Assembly: GCF_903853455.1 (NCBI RefSeq)
Contig: NZ_CAINTR010000114.1
Location: forward strand, 91,093 to 155,092
From: an uncultured Magnetospirillum sp.
GTDB lineage: Bacteria > Pseudomonadota > Alphaproteobacteria > Rhodospirillales > Magnetospirillaceae
Direction of reading: 5' to 3'
DNA length: 64,000 nt
Shown here: positions 1-8,606 of the stretch, piece by piece
Layout: the number at the start of each line of letters is the position of its first letter
Position numbering within the stretch: the first letter of the stretch is position 1
Notes under the pieces: generated by a model
What the model saw: only the letters and a program-made list of their open reading frames with translations
Told to the model about the DNA's origin: nothing
Database searches by the model: none
Translations under genes and position numbers: made by a program

Positions 1-2047
1 GCTCGCCGCCGATCTCGGCCGAGGCGGCGCGGCAATTGGCGTCCCAAATCTCCTCCACCGAATGCTCGCGCGTCACGTCCAGGCTGAAGTCGAACGCCTT
101 GCCGACCAGGCCGATACCGGCGGCGCCCCGGTTGATGGCGGCGTTGTATTTCTCCAGCAGGCCGGTGCGCTTGGCCAGTTGAGTCGAGATCCAGGTGAAG
201 TCGCGAGTCTCGCCCTTGGGCTCGACCACCGGCTGGCGGAGCGCGAAGCCCTGGTGGTCCCAGAACTGCTCGACGAACTTGGTGCCGCCGATGCGGATCA
301 GCTGCAGCCCCTCCAGATCGGTGCAATCGGGCAGCAGCACGTCGGCCATGTGGTTGGTTTCGTCCATGGTGTAGGCGAAGCAGGCCACGAACGGAAAGCG
401 CGCCATGGTGTCGGTGACGGCGGCGGTGTCCCAGAACGAGATGGCGGGATTGGTGCGGTAGACGATCCACACATCGGGCGCGGTGGCCTCGGGCCAGTGT
501 TCCGGTTTGTCGCGCATGAAGGCCCAGGCCAGATGGGTGGGACCCAGCGCCTGACTCCACGGCGAATTGGCGGCCAGCGGCACCAGCATGCGGTGGCCGT
601 TGCGGCCGGTGGGACGCGACGTCCATTTCTCGCGATCAGTCTCGTTCCAGGGAAAGGCCATGAAGCCGTCCTCGCCCGGCCGCACGCTGTCCAGCCGGTT
701 GGTCGCCGGCCGATTGAGGCGCACCGTGGTGCCCAGCATGCCGCCCGGCACCTCCAGCCCGCCGACCAGACAGGCCAGCAGAGTCCGCGCCCAGCAGCAT
801 TCATAGCCGCCCCAGCCGTTGTTGACGCTTTTGCCCAAGGAAATGGAGACCGGACGGAACGGCAGGGTGCGGCCTTCCACCTCCATAGTGTCGCCGACAC
901 AGGCATGGTCGAGGAACTCGTTGGCGACCTTGCGGATCTTGGCGGCCGGCACGTCGCACAGCCCCGCCGCCCAGTCCGGGGTATAGGAACGCACATGCTC
1001 GACCAGCATGGTGTGGCTGGTCACCCCCACCACATCCGCGTGGCTCCAATGATCGTCGTCGGCACCGACCTCCAGCGCCGCGACGCGGAAGCGCCCTTCC
1101 AGCGCCGGGGCGATGCCGGGTGTGTCGAAGGCCACCGCCTTGTCCTGCCCGGTATCCCACACCAGCGGCTTGCGGCTATGGGGGTCGCGCAGGAAGAAGC
1201 CGTTGGGGCCGACCAGATAGGGCGAGGAGGTGTGGTTCGCCAGGAACGGCGCGTCCAACTCGTCCAGCCGCCGCTCGTGCAGCAGAACGTGGATCATGGC
1301 GAACAGGAAGGCGGCGTCGGTCTGCGGCTTGATGGGAATCCACTCGGCCGAGCACGCCCCGGTCACCGACAGATGGGGCTCGACCTGGACCCGCTTGGCA
1401 CCACGCCCCCGCGCCTCGGCATGGCGGTAGACGCCGCAGACGCCGGCCGCCGCCTCGGTGTTGGCGCCGAACGACACCACATAGCGGTTGTTGGGGGTAT
1501 CGGGGCAGACGGTGAAGGCACGGTGCCACAGCTCGCCGTAGAGATGCTCCGAGTGGGTGCACTTGACGCCCTGGCCACTGCCATAGCTGAAGTCGATGGG
1601 GCCCCAGGAGGCGAGAAAGGCCGGCAAGGTGCCCATATAGGACATGGGGGTGCCGCCGCCGCCGAACGAGGCGGCGACGCGGGGAAAGCCGCTGTCGTCC
1701 AGCAGCCCCTTGGCCCGCACCTCCATCAGCTTGGCGGCGATCAGGTCCAGCGCCTCGTCCCACGACACCGGCACGAAGCCGGGATCCTCGCCCTTGCCCT
1801 TCTTGGGGTTGGTGCGCTTCATGGGCGTCAGGATACGATGGGGATTGTAGGTCTTCTGGACCAGCCCGAACGCCTTGACGCAGACCTTGCCCTCGGCGGG
1901 ATGGATGTCGGCCGCCTTGAAGTTGGGCTCGACCTCGGTGGCCACCCCGTCCTCTACCTTGACCGTCAGCAGGTCCGGGCCGGCAACACACTGATAACAA
2001 TAGGTTGGAACGCGCCGGACATTGGTCACCCTATCCCCCATCATCAT
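1..2047 (-). CDS. Molybdopterin oxidoreductase, DMSO-reductase family (3' end outside window)
   Basis: The first 682 codons of a large molybdoenzyme, open through the left edge, so the C-terminal cofactor-binding end is missing. Three in-frame ATGs stand at 2047, 2044 and 2041; counted from the first, the N-terminal metal-binding region has C17, C20 and C56. The usual third cysteine of the C-x2-C-x3-C pattern is absent (C20 is followed by VAGPD). Later blocks such as VSWDEALDLIAAKL, YGSGQG and FGANTEAAAG are typical of the family. A phenylacetyl-CoA:acceptor oxidoreductase (PadB)-like role is one possibility suggested by memory of that group, but the substrate cannot be read from the sequence. 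LysE lies upstream on the same strand with a hairpin between, so co-transcription is uncertain. Family assignment is firm; function is open. Confidence 0.85.
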   Translation of the reverse strand, partial: MMMGDRVTNVRRVPTYCYQCVAGPDLLTVKVEDGVATEVEPNFKAADIHPAEGKVCVKAFGLVQKTYNPHRILTPMKRTNPKKGKGEDPGFVPVSWDEALDLIAAKLMEVRAKGLLDDSGFPRVAASFGGGGTPMSYMGTLPAFLASWGPIDFSYGSGQGVKCTHSEHLYGELWHRAFTVCPDTPNNRYVVSFGANTEAAAGVCGVYRHAEARGRGAKRVQVEPHLSVTGACSAEWIPIKPQTDAAFLFAMIHVLLHERRLDELDAPFLANHTSSPYLVGPNGFFLRDPHSRKPLVWDTGQDKAVAFDTPGIAPALEGRFRVAALEVGADDDHWSHADVVGVTSHTMLVEHVRSYTPDWAAGLCDVPAAKIRKVANEFLDHACVGDTMEVEGRTLPFRPVSISLGKSVNNGWGGYECCWARTLLACLVGGLEVPGGMLGTTVRLNRPATNRLDSVRPGEDGFMAFPWNETDREKWTSRPTGRNGHRMLVPLAANSPWSQALGPTHLAWAFMRDKPEHWPEATAPDVWIVYRTNPAISFWDTAAVTDTMARFPFVACFAYTMDETNHMADVLLPDCTDLEGLQLIRIGGTKFVEQFWDHQGFALRQPVVEPKGETRDFTWISTQLAKRTGLLEKYNAAINRGAAGIGLVGKAFDFSLDVTREHSVEEIWDANCRAASAEIGGE

Positions 2048-2086
2048 CCTGATCCGGGGAAGTGTGGGCGAAGGCCGCCAGCGCTG

Positions 2087-2110
2087 TCTGTCACCCTGCG
2101 GGGTGACAGA
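2087..2110 (-). terminator. Hairpin between lysE-like gene and molybdoenzyme gene
   Basis: A perfect 10-bp inverted repeat (TCTGTCACCC / GGGTGACAGA) with a TGCG loop lies 9 bases beyond the stop of the LysE-family gene and 40 bases before the molybdoenzyme start. No T-run follows on the minus strand, so it may be a weak terminator, an attenuator or a processing site. Confidence 0.4.
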
Positions 2111-2118
2111 CTCTTAAC

Positions 2119-2754
2119 TCACGACCAGACGATCAGCTTGACCCCCAGCGCGATGAACACTCCGCCGGCGACGCGGTCCAGCCATCGCCCCGCCCCCGGC
2201 GCCCGGTTGAGCCCCTGCCCGACCCAGCCGGAGAAATAGCCGATGGCTCCGAACAGGATCACCGCCTGAAGGGTGAACAGCCCGCCCAGCTGGGCTGTCT
2301 GCCATGCCACGCCACCACGTCCCGCATCGACGAATTGAGGCAGGAAGGCGAGAAAGAACAGCACCACCTTGGGATTGATGGCGTTGGCCACCAGCCCCTT
2401 GACGAACAATGGCCACAGCCTCCCATCCCCCCCACCGTTCTGGGCCGCGACGGTGACTCCGCCGGTGCTGCGCACCGCCTGAATCCCCAGCCAAACCAGA
2501 TAGAGCCCGCCGCAGATCTTGAGGCCGAGGAAGGCCCAGGCCGAGGCGGCGATCAGGGCGCTGATCCCCAACGCCGCCAAGGTGGTGTGACTGAGGCAGC
2601 CCAAGGCGCAGCCCAGGCCGAACACCATGCCCTGGCGCCGGCCGCGCGCGATTCCCAGACTGAGGATCATCAGATTATCGGGACCGGGCGACAGGGTGAT
2701 CAGCATGGCCGCCACCAGAAATCCCGCCGCCTGCCATAGTCCGAGAAGCATCAT
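2119..2754 (-). CDS. LysE/RhtB-family amino acid exporter
   Basis: Inner-membrane exporter of about 211 residues with the hydrophobic pattern of about six helices seen in the LysE/RhtB family. The N-terminal signature ITLSPGPDNLMIL is present, followed by GIARGRRQGMVFGLGCALGC. The family exports amino acids or related small molecules; the substrate here is unknown. Start chosen at 2754 because GGAAAAGG sits 6-8 bases upstream; an upstream extension to 2784 is possible but unlike the family. It is divergent from the LuxR-type gene at 2849, with a shared 94-base control region. Confidence 0.85.
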   Translation of the reverse strand: MMLLGLWQAAGFLVAAMLITLSPGPDNLMILSLGIARGRRQGMVFGLGCALGCLSHTTLAALGISALIAASAWAFLGLKICGGLYLVWLGIQAVRSTGGVTVAAQNGGGDGRLWPLFVKGLVANAINPKVVLFFLAFLPQFVDAGRGGVAWQTAQLGGLFTLQAVILFGAIGYFSGWVGQGLNRAPGAGRWLDRVAGGVFIALGVKLIVWS

Positions 2755-2825
2755 CTTGTACCTTTTCCAATCAACCGAACACAAAAGCCAATAAACACCG
2801 TTACGGATGCCGCTATATACCGCAA

Positions 2826-2843
2826 CGCAGCAATAGCGCTGCG
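2826..2843. promoter_or_regulatory. Inverted repeat in divergent lysE/luxR control region
   Basis: CGCAGC-AATAGC-GCTGCG, a perfect 6-6-6 dyad, immediately upstream of the LuxR-type start at 2849. It could be an autoregulatory operator; this is inference from position only. Confidence 0.3.
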
Positions 2844-2848
2844 ATAGG

Positions 2849-3811
2849 ATGAGACGCTTTGCTCGACTGAATCAATCCATCCGTGATACGCTTCTTGCAA
2901 GATGGCGCCAAATCAATGCGCCGCGGGAGGTTGACGCCTTGGATATGCTCACCGGCAGCGCTGCCGCCCCACCGGCATGGCAGGACTGCACCGACATCGT
3001 CACGGACATGGCGGATGGACGGCTGACGCGTGGCGTCGCCGCCCTGGTCGGCGCCATCGGGCAGCAAACCTTCTCCTGCCGGCTGGTCGAGCTGCTCACC
3101 GCCGCCGCCGCCATCGACCAGTTCAACATGATCACCTTGGACGCATCCGACACGGCCCACTGCGTCTACACTTGGCATCGGGCACGCGCCGACCTCGGCG
3201 CCAATCTGGTCGGCCGCTATGTGGACGGTCGTTTCCACACCCGCGATCCCGCCCTGACCGCCCTGCGCCGGCCGCAATCCGCCCGCCTGCGCATGGGAGT
3301 TCTGCTGCGCGAGCAGATCGAGGACGACTGGTACCGCAGCTTCTTCTTCGACGACGCCAAGCTGGGCGGCAAGCTGTCGATCCTGGAACAGGGCGCGCCG
3401 CTCGGCATCTATCAGAACTTCTACAGCGCCGCCGGAGCGTCCAGCTTCTCGCCGCGCGAGATGGAGAATCTGGCCCGGCTGTCCGAAGTGGTCTCCCAAT
3501 GCGTCATCCGCCACCGCGAACTGACGGCGCCGCACGTTGACAGCCGGCGGCGGCCGTCCAAGGACGAGGTCTCGCACCTGCTGGCCGAGCGGGCGCCTAC
3601 CCTGGCGGCGCGCGAGTTGGAGGTCTGTTCGCGCATCGTCACCGGCTACACCACCGAGGCCATCGCACTGGACCTCGGCATCGCCCAGAACTCGGTCGCC
3701 ACCTACCGCAAGCGCGCCTATGCCAAACTGAGGATCTGCAGCCAGCACGAGCTGTTCCTGCTGTGCCTGGGCGGCCGGATCACACCCCCGCCTTCGGGGC
3801 CTTGCCTTTAA
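2849..3811 (+). CDS. LuxR-type transcriptional regulator
   Basis: A 320-residue regulator with a C-terminal LuxR/GerE helix-turn-helix at about residues 250-300: LAARELEVCSRIVTGYTTEA then LGIAQNSVATYRKRAYAKL. The N-terminal 230 residues contain no cysteine pair, receiver aspartate or recognisable autoinducer motif, so the sensed signal is unknown. It is divergent from the LysE-type exporter, and control of that exporter is plausible. The start has only a weak Shine-Dalgarno (TAGG directly before ATG); an internal ATG at 2945 is the alternative. Confidence 0.8.
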   Translation: MRRFARLNQSIRDTLLARWRQINAPREVDALDMLTGSAAAPPAWQDCTDIVTDMADGRLTRGVAALVGAIGQQTFSCRLVELLTAAAAIDQFNMITLDASDTAHCVYTWHRARADLGANLVGRYVDGRFHTRDPALTALRRPQSARLRMGVLLREQIEDDWYRSFFFDDAKLGGKLSILEQGAPLGIYQNFYSAAGASSFSPREMENLARLSEVVSQCVIRHRELTAPHVDSRRRPSKDEVSHLLAERAPTLAARELEVCSRIVTGYTTEAIALDLGIAQNSVATYRKRAYAKLRICSQHELFLLCLGGRITPPPSGPCL

Positions 3812-4233
3812 ACCGCCCTTTGGGATCGGTGGCATCGGCCGCCGCCGGGTGATGGAAAGCCCGGCCTGCGAGCTTGTCTTCACGAGAATCTCTCCGTGTT
3901 GCCGTCCCACACTCTGCCAGAGGCCGCCGCCGCCGTCTGTCATCCCCGAGAGGGACAAAGACCGTCGCGGAGCTTGGCTTATCCCTGGATGGGATTCTCC
4001 TCCGAGGCTTCACCGCACGTCCAGGACTCGAATGCCATGAGCGCCACTCATTCCCAGAATCAGACGGGACGAAGGTGAACTTACCGACGTCTGTCCGACA
4101 TAGGATTATCCTTCGGCACGGTCACGAAACAACATTAGCGCCGCCGGGGACGACAGGGCAATTTCCCTGCTGACAACGGCCTTGCCAGAGGAATAAGCTT
4201 TCCTGGTCACCCACCCAAGAGGGAGGACCCTAA
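3812..4233. other. Non-coding interval, no gene recognised
   Basis: About 420 bases with short open frames on both strands but none with a recognisable domain or a convincing ribosome binding site. It probably holds the 3' region of the LuxR gene and the promoter of the small gene at 4234, but I saw no clear promoter or terminator. Confidence 0.4.
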
Positions 4234-4407
4234 ATGAGCCTTCATGACCGTATCGAGTCTTTGAAAGCCAAGCATGCCGATCTGGAAACGGCCCTCGAGT
4301 CGCAGACCCGCAGCCTCAATCCAGACAATTCCCAGATCAAGGATCTGAAACGCAGAAAGCTGCGGATCAAGGACGAGTTGTCGACTATCGGCGCCTCCGC
4401 GCACTGA
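4234..4407 (+). CDS. Small YdcH/DUF465-family protein
   Basis: A 57-residue highly charged, probably coiled-coil protein beginning MSLHDRIESLKAKHADLE and containing IKDLKRRKLRIKDEL, the pattern of the DUF465/YdcH family. A strong Shine-Dalgarno (GGGAGGA at 4221-4227) stands 6 bases before the ATG. Function of the family is not established. A second member is at 8394. The downstream 316 bases to prpE contain no gene. Confidence 0.75.
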   Translation: MSLHDRIESLKAKHADLETALESQTRSLNPDNSQIKDLKRRKLRIKDELSTIGASAH

Positions 4408-4604
4408 CCCCATCCACGAGCTAGGGTTCCCGACCCCGTTGGTCGGGTTGTCGTCGTGCCGACCGAGGCCGGGAACCCGTTCGCCGTGAGGCCATGTTCC
4501 GCCCACTCTCCCCACCCGTTGGGATGGGGCCGGGCCTGTAACCACATTCGCCGGACCGGCATGCGGAGGGCGTATCTGCTCGGTTCCGGCCGATCCAAAC
4601 GGCC

Positions 4605-4626
4605 TTTGCAATATTTGCTGTTTTGC
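4605..4626 (+). promoter_or_regulatory. Three phased TTTGC repeats upstream of prpE
   Basis: TTTGC occurs at 4605, 4614 and 4622 (the first as TTTGCAA), about 100-120 bases before the prpE start. TTTGCAAA-like repeats are known operators of short-chain acyl-CoA-responsive regulators of the RamB/ScfR/PccR type. The match is partial, so this is a candidate site only. Confidence 0.35.
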
Positions 4627-4723
4627 GGCATCCTCCCCACTCGCATGGAGGGGCGGCCCACTCGCTTTTTGGCGTGTCCAACGCCCCCCACCGGGAGCGG
4701 CAAAGCAGAGGAACCTGTCCGAC

Positions 4724-6640
4724 ATGACCAATGCATACCAGCAAGCCTATGACAAATCGCTGAAAGACCCCGAGGGATTCTGGGGGGACGCGGCCCAGCT
4801 CGTCGACTGGTCCAAGCCCTGGGACAAGGTCCTGGACAGTTCCAACAAGCCGTTCTACCGCTGGTTCGTCGGCGCCGAGACCAACACCTGCTTCAACGCC
4901 ATCGACCGCCATGTCAGGGACGGGCGCGGCAAGCAGGCCGCCATCATCTATGACAGCCCGGTCACCAACACCAACCGGACCATCAGCTATGACGAGCTGC
5001 TCGACCAGGTGTCCCGCCTGGCCGGCGCCATGGCGGCACTGGGCGTCGCCAAGGGCGACCGCGTCCTGCTCTACATGCCCATGGTTCCCGAGGCCCTGTT
5101 CGGCATGCTGGCGGTTGCCCGCCTGGGCGCCATCCACTCGGTGGTGTTCGGCGGCTTCGCCCCCAGCGAATTGGCGACCCGCATCAACGACGCCAAGCCC
5201 AAGGTGATCCTGTCGGCCTCCTGCGGCATCGAAGGGTCCAAGGTCCTGGCCTACAAGCCCATGCTGGATCAGGCCATCGAACTGTCCGACCACAAGCCGT
5301 CCAACGTCATCATGCTCCAGCGCCCGCAGGCCAAGGCCGAGCTGATCGCCGGACGCGACCTCGACTGGACCGAGGCGGTCGCCGCCGCCAAGCCGCATGA
5401 CTGCGTGCCGGTGAAGGCCACCGATCCGCTCTACATCCTCTACACCTCCGGCACCACCGGCCAGCCCAAGGGCGTCGTTCGCGACAATGGCGGCCACATG
5501 GTGGCGCTGATGTGGTCCATGAAGTACATCTACAACATCAAGCCGGGCGAGGTGTTCTGGTCGGCCTCCGACGTGGGTTGGGTGGTCGGTCACTCCTATA
5601 TCTGCTATGCCCCCCTGCTCAACGGCAGCACCACCCTGGTCTACGAGGGCAAGCCGGTCGGAACTCCCGATGCCGGCGCCTTCTGGCGGGTGATCAGCCA
5701 GCACAAGGTGGCGTCGCTGTTCACCGCGCCCACCGCTTTCCGCGCCATCAAGCGCGAGGACCCCAATGCCGAGTTGCTGAAGAAGTACGATCTGTCGTGC
5801 TTCCGCGCCCTGTTCCTGGCGGGCGAGCGGTCCGATCCCGACACCATCAACTGGGCGGTGAACAACCTGAAGGTTCCGGTTGTCGATCATTGGTGGCAGA
5901 CCGAGACCGGCTGGGCCATCGCCTCCAACTGCCTGGGCCTGCACGAATTCCCCATCAAGCCGGGTTCGCCGACCAAGCCGGTGCCGGGCTGGGGCCTGGA
6001 AGTGCTGGACGAGGGGCATCAGCCCTGCGAAGCCGGCAAGGTGGGATCGCTGGTGGTGCGCCTGCCGCTGCCGCCCGGCGCGCTGCTGACCCTGTGGAAC
6101 GCCGACCAGCGCTGCATCGACAGCTACTACGCCGAGTTCCCCGGCTGCTACAAGACCGCCGACGCCGGCATGATCGACGAAGACGGCTATGCTTATGTCA
6201 TGTCGCGCACCGACGACATCATCAATGTCGCCGGCCACCGCCTGTCCACCGGCGGCATGGAAGAAGTGCTGGCCAGCCACCCGGATGTGGCTGAATGCGC
6301 TGTGATCGGCGTCGCCGACCAATTGAAGGGGCAGTTGCCGCTGGGCTTCATCTGCCTCAAGGCCGGCGTGACCAAAAGCGACGAACAGGTCGTCGCCGAA
6401 GTGGTGCGGCTGGTGCGCGAGAAGATCGGCCCCGTCGCCGCCTTCAAGACTTGCACCGTCGTCAAGCGTCTGCCCAAGACCCGCTCGGGCAAGATCCTGC
6501 GCGGCACCATGCAGAAGATCGCCGACAACCAGGACTTCAAGATGCCGGCGACCATCGACGATCCCTCCATTCTGGAGGAAATCGAAGAATCGCTGGAAGG
6601 CGTCGGCTACGCCAAGGCCCGCAAGGAATCCGCCGAGTAA
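4724..6640 (+). CDS. prpE: Propionyl-CoA synthetase
   Basis: A 638-residue AMP-forming acyl-CoA synthetase that activates propionate (also acetate or acrylate in relatives) to its CoA thioester in the cytoplasm. Seen: an acetyl-CoA-synthetase-type N-terminus (EGFWGDAAQLVDWSKPWD), RWFVGAETNTCFNAIDRH typical of the PrpE branch, the P-loop YTSGTTGQPKG, the VDHWWQTETGW adenylate-binding block, and the C-terminal lysine motif KTRSGKILRG. Length fits PrpE (about 630). The AGAGGA Shine-Dalgarno lies about 10 bases upstream of the ATG. It appears monocistronic, with a strong terminator after it and TTTGC repeats before it. PrpE is preferred over Acs from the N-terminal motif; propionate specificity is inference. 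Confidence 0.88.
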   Translation: MTNAYQQAYDKSLKDPEGFWGDAAQLVDWSKPWDKVLDSSNKPFYRWFVGAETNTCFNAIDRHVRDGRGKQAAIIYDSPVTNTNRTISYDELLDQVSRLAGAMAALGVAKGDRVLLYMPMVPEALFGMLAVARLGAIHSVVFGGFAPSELATRINDAKPKVILSASCGIEGSKVLAYKPMLDQAIELSDHKPSNVIMLQRPQAKAELIAGRDLDWTEAVAAAKPHDCVPVKATDPLYILYTSGTTGQPKGVVRDNGGHMVALMWSMKYIYNIKPGEVFWSASDVGWVVGHSYICYAPLLNGSTTLVYEGKPVGTPDAGAFWRVISQHKVASLFTAPTAFRAIKREDPNAELLKKYDLSCFRALFLAGERSDPDTINWAVNNLKVPVVDHWWQTETGWAIASNCLGLHEFPIKPGSPTKPVPGWGLEVLDEGHQPCEAGKVGSLVVRLPLPPGALLTLWNADQRCIDSYYAEFPGCYKTADAGMIDEDGYAYVMSRTDDIINVAGHRLSTGGMEEVLASHPDVAECAVIGVADQLKGQLPLGFICLKAGVTKSDEQVVAEVVRLVREKIGPVAAFKTCTVVKRLPKTRSGKILRGTMQKIADNQDFKMPATIDDPSILEEIEESLEGVGYAKARKESAE

Positions 6641-6665
6641 TCCACGGATTCAGCGATGGAAAGAC

Positions 6666-6695
6666 GACGCCCCCCGGAGCAATCCGGGGGGCGTC
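6666..6695 (+). terminator. Rho-independent terminator after prpE
   Basis: A perfect 13-bp GC-rich stem (GACGCCCCCCGGA paired with its complement) with a GCAA loop, followed by GGTGTTTT, 25 bases after the prpE stop. It also lies just past the stop of the convergent small gene at 6702-6932. Confidence 0.9.
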
Positions 6696-6701
6696 GGTGT
6701 T

Positions 6702-6932
6702 TTAGCGGATGTGAGGGTGGCTCATGAGCGCTAGCGGGAGGTGTTCCAGCAGCGACTCGATGGCGCGAAGGCGTTCGGAACACTCGATCTGCGACGGGCA
6801 GTCGTGACGCTGGCTGCATCCCAATGCCACGGCGGCGGTGCAACGCGCCACCTCCGGGTCCGAGCCCAGCCCGACCCATTTCAGGGCCAGATCAAGGCCG
6901 GCGATGCATGTTGGGCTTCCCTGCGTTCCCAT
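6702..6932 (-). CDS. Small cysteine-containing hypothetical protein
   Basis: A 76-residue ORF with five cysteines, including VARCTAAVALGC and HDCPSQIEC, and no signal peptide or membrane segment. Third codon positions are strongly GC, like the neighbouring genes, and an AAGAAG element lies 6 bases before the ATG; both support real coding. No family recognised. The cysteine spacing could bind a metal, but nothing shows it directly. It converges on prpE with the shared hairpin at 6666-6695 between. Confidence 0.5.
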   Translation of the reverse strand: MGTQGSPTCIAGLDLALKWVGLGSDPEVARCTAAVALGCSQRHDCPSQIECSERLRAIESLLEHLPLALMSHPHIR

Positions 6933-7063
6933 GGACGTCTTCTTTTAAATCATTCGATAAAAAAAGAATAGGGCGTCCCGACACCATCTTCAACCTAAAC
7001 TCATTACTTCCTCGGGATAGCTACGCGCGCAATAGGACTTATCCTAAAGGCACGAAACCGCAC

Positions 7064-7092
7064 AAAAAAAACCGCCTACGGGAGTAGGCGGT
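7064..7092 (-). terminator. Rho-independent terminator of pfkA
   Basis: On the minus strand a 9-bp stem (ACCGCCTAC / GTAGGCGGT) with a four-base loop is followed by eight consecutive T residues. It lies 119 bases beyond the pfkA stop. Confidence 0.85.
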
Positions 7093-7210
7093 CTGAAGAG
7101 TTGCTTAGAGAGGGAGGCTGACCTCGGGGGAGGCCAACATCTGGAATAACTCTAACAATCACTCTAATGGGCGTCAACCCCTTTTGTTGCGCCGCAGCGA
7201 TTTTTGCGTT

Positions 7211-8302
7211 TCAGTTCCCCATCTCGCCGATATAGATGCCGAGACCGCGAGCGGTCTGGGCCAGGGTGCCATAGGGGTCGATGGCACGAGTGATGCCGGC
7301 CACGTCGGTGATCGGCACATCGACCACCTGGCCGTGCTGCCACGCCACCATGCGGCCCAGCTTGCCCTGGGAGATCAGGTCCACGGCGTAGACGCCGAAG
7401 GCCGAGGCAATGACGCGGTCCCGCATGGACGGGGTGCCGCCGCGCTGCACATGCCCCAGCACGGTGACGCGGGTTTCGGCATCCACCAGCGGGGCGAGGT
7501 GAGCGGCGAGGTACTGGCCGATGCCACCATACCGATTCTCGCCGCCGCTCTGGATGGTGGTGACCACCTCCCCCTTCTCGGTCTTGCAGCCTTCCGCCAC
7601 CACCAGCAGGGCGTGATTGCGGCCCTCGGCGCGAACTTCGGCGATCTTCTTGGCAATCCCTTCGAAGGAATAGGGAATCTCCGGGATCAGAACCACGTCG
7701 GCGCCGCCGGCGATGCCGGCATTGATGGCGATGTGCCCGACATCGCGCCCCATCACTTCCAGGATCATGACGCGGTGATGGCTGGCGGCGGTGGGAGCCA
7801 GACGGTCGATCGCCTCGCCGGCGACGTTGAGCGCGGTGGCGAAGCCGATGGCGTAATCCGTATGGGCGACATCGTTGTCGATGGTCTTGGGAATGCCGAC
7901 CATGGGAATGCCGCCCTTGCGGCAAAGATCGTTGAGAATGCGCATGGAGCCGTCGCCACCGATCACGATCAGCGCCTCGATCCCCAACTCACGGTAGCCA
8001 TCGACGAACTCCTGCGACCGATCCTTGAGGCTACCGTCGGGCATGGGATAGGCGAAGGGATCGCCCTTGTTGATGGTCCCCAGGATGGTGCCGCCCATGC
8101 GCAGCATGTCGCCGGTGACCAGCGACAGATCGAACTCGACGTAATTAAGCGGCCGCTCCATCAGGCCAAGGCTGCCGTCGCGGATGCCGAACACCCGCCA
8201 ACCATAGTTCCGGATGGCACGGTGAACCACAGCCCGCAAGGCTGCGTTGAGCCCAGCGCAGTCGCCACCGCTGGTCAGAATACCGATACGCTTCTCAGCC
8301 AT
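7211..8302 (-). CDS. pfkA: 6-phosphofructokinase
   Basis: A 363-residue PfkA-family enzyme phosphorylating fructose 6-phosphate in glycolysis. Seen: the N-terminal LTSGGDCAGLNA nucleotide loop, GGDGS at residues 115-119, the catalytic PKTIDND at 138-144, MGRDVGHIA, and HVQRGGTPS near the C-terminus. Lysine in PKTIDND is the form common in PPi-using and group III enzymes, whereas glycine in GGDG is the ATP-type residue. An ATP-dependent group III enzyme is therefore likely but not certain. Start placed at MAEKRIG (8302), with GGGAG 8 bases upstream; an in-frame ATG at 8335 would add 11 residues. The gene is divergent from the DUF465 gene and ends in a clear terminator. Confidence 0.9.
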   Translation of the reverse strand: MAEKRIGILTSGGDCAGLNAALRAVVHRAIRNYGWRVFGIRDGSLGLMERPLNYVEFDLSLVTGDMLRMGGTILGTINKGDPFAYPMPDGSLKDRSQEFVDGYRELGIEALIVIGGDGSMRILNDLCRKGGIPMVGIPKTIDNDVAHTDYAIGFATALNVAGEAIDRLAPTAASHHRVMILEVMGRDVGHIAINAGIAGGADVVLIPEIPYSFEGIAKKIAEVRAEGRNHALLVVAEGCKTEKGEVVTTIQSGGENRYGGIGQYLAAHLAPLVDAETRVTVLGHVQRGGTPSMRDRVIASAFGVYAVDLISQGKLGRMVAWQHGQVVDVPITDVAGITRAIDPYGTLAQTARGLGIYIGEMGN

Positions 8303-8393
8303 GTCTTCATCTCCCGACTTCCCTACCTTATCCATACCGTTTCCCGCTGAGTTCTGCTACCGTCATGCCTGGATTTCAGGTTCCCATTCCGCC

Positions 8394-8600
8394 ATGATCG
8401 ATGACAATCTCGAAGATGTCCGCCGCCAGCTCTCCGAACTGAAGACAGAGCACCGCGATCTGGACGATGTAATCTCCCGCGTGTCGGACGAGCTTCCCTT
8501 TGATCAGCTCCGCCTGCAACGGCTGAAGAAGCGTAAGCTGGCCTTGAAGGACGACATCGCTCGTCTGGAAAACATGCTGATTCCAGACATTATCGCCTGA
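8394..8600 (+). CDS. Small YdcH/DUF465-family protein
   Basis: A 68-residue charged helical protein whose C-terminal half, RLQRLKKRKLALKDDIARLE, is the DUF465 signature. Start placed at MIDDNLEDV; no strong Shine-Dalgarno is visible and the upstream frame stays open, so the N-terminus is uncertain. It is followed after 6 bases by folK and is probably co-transcribed with it. Function of the family is unknown; a paralogue is at 4234. Confidence 0.7.
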   Translation: MIDDNLEDVRRQLSELKTEHRDLDDVISRVSDELPFDQLRLQRLKKRKLALKDDIARLENMLIPDIIA

Positions 8601-8606
8601 CCGGGG

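Noticed and set aside
62..2239. Long plus-strand frame of 725 codons
   Set aside because: It is the mirror of the minus-strand molybdoenzyme, with no family features and composition typical of antisense GC-rich coding DNA.
3849..4173. Overlapping plus-strand frames of 60-99 codons after the LuxR gene
   Set aside because: No Shine-Dalgarno, no domain, and Arg/Pro/Ser-rich content expected by chance in this DNA.
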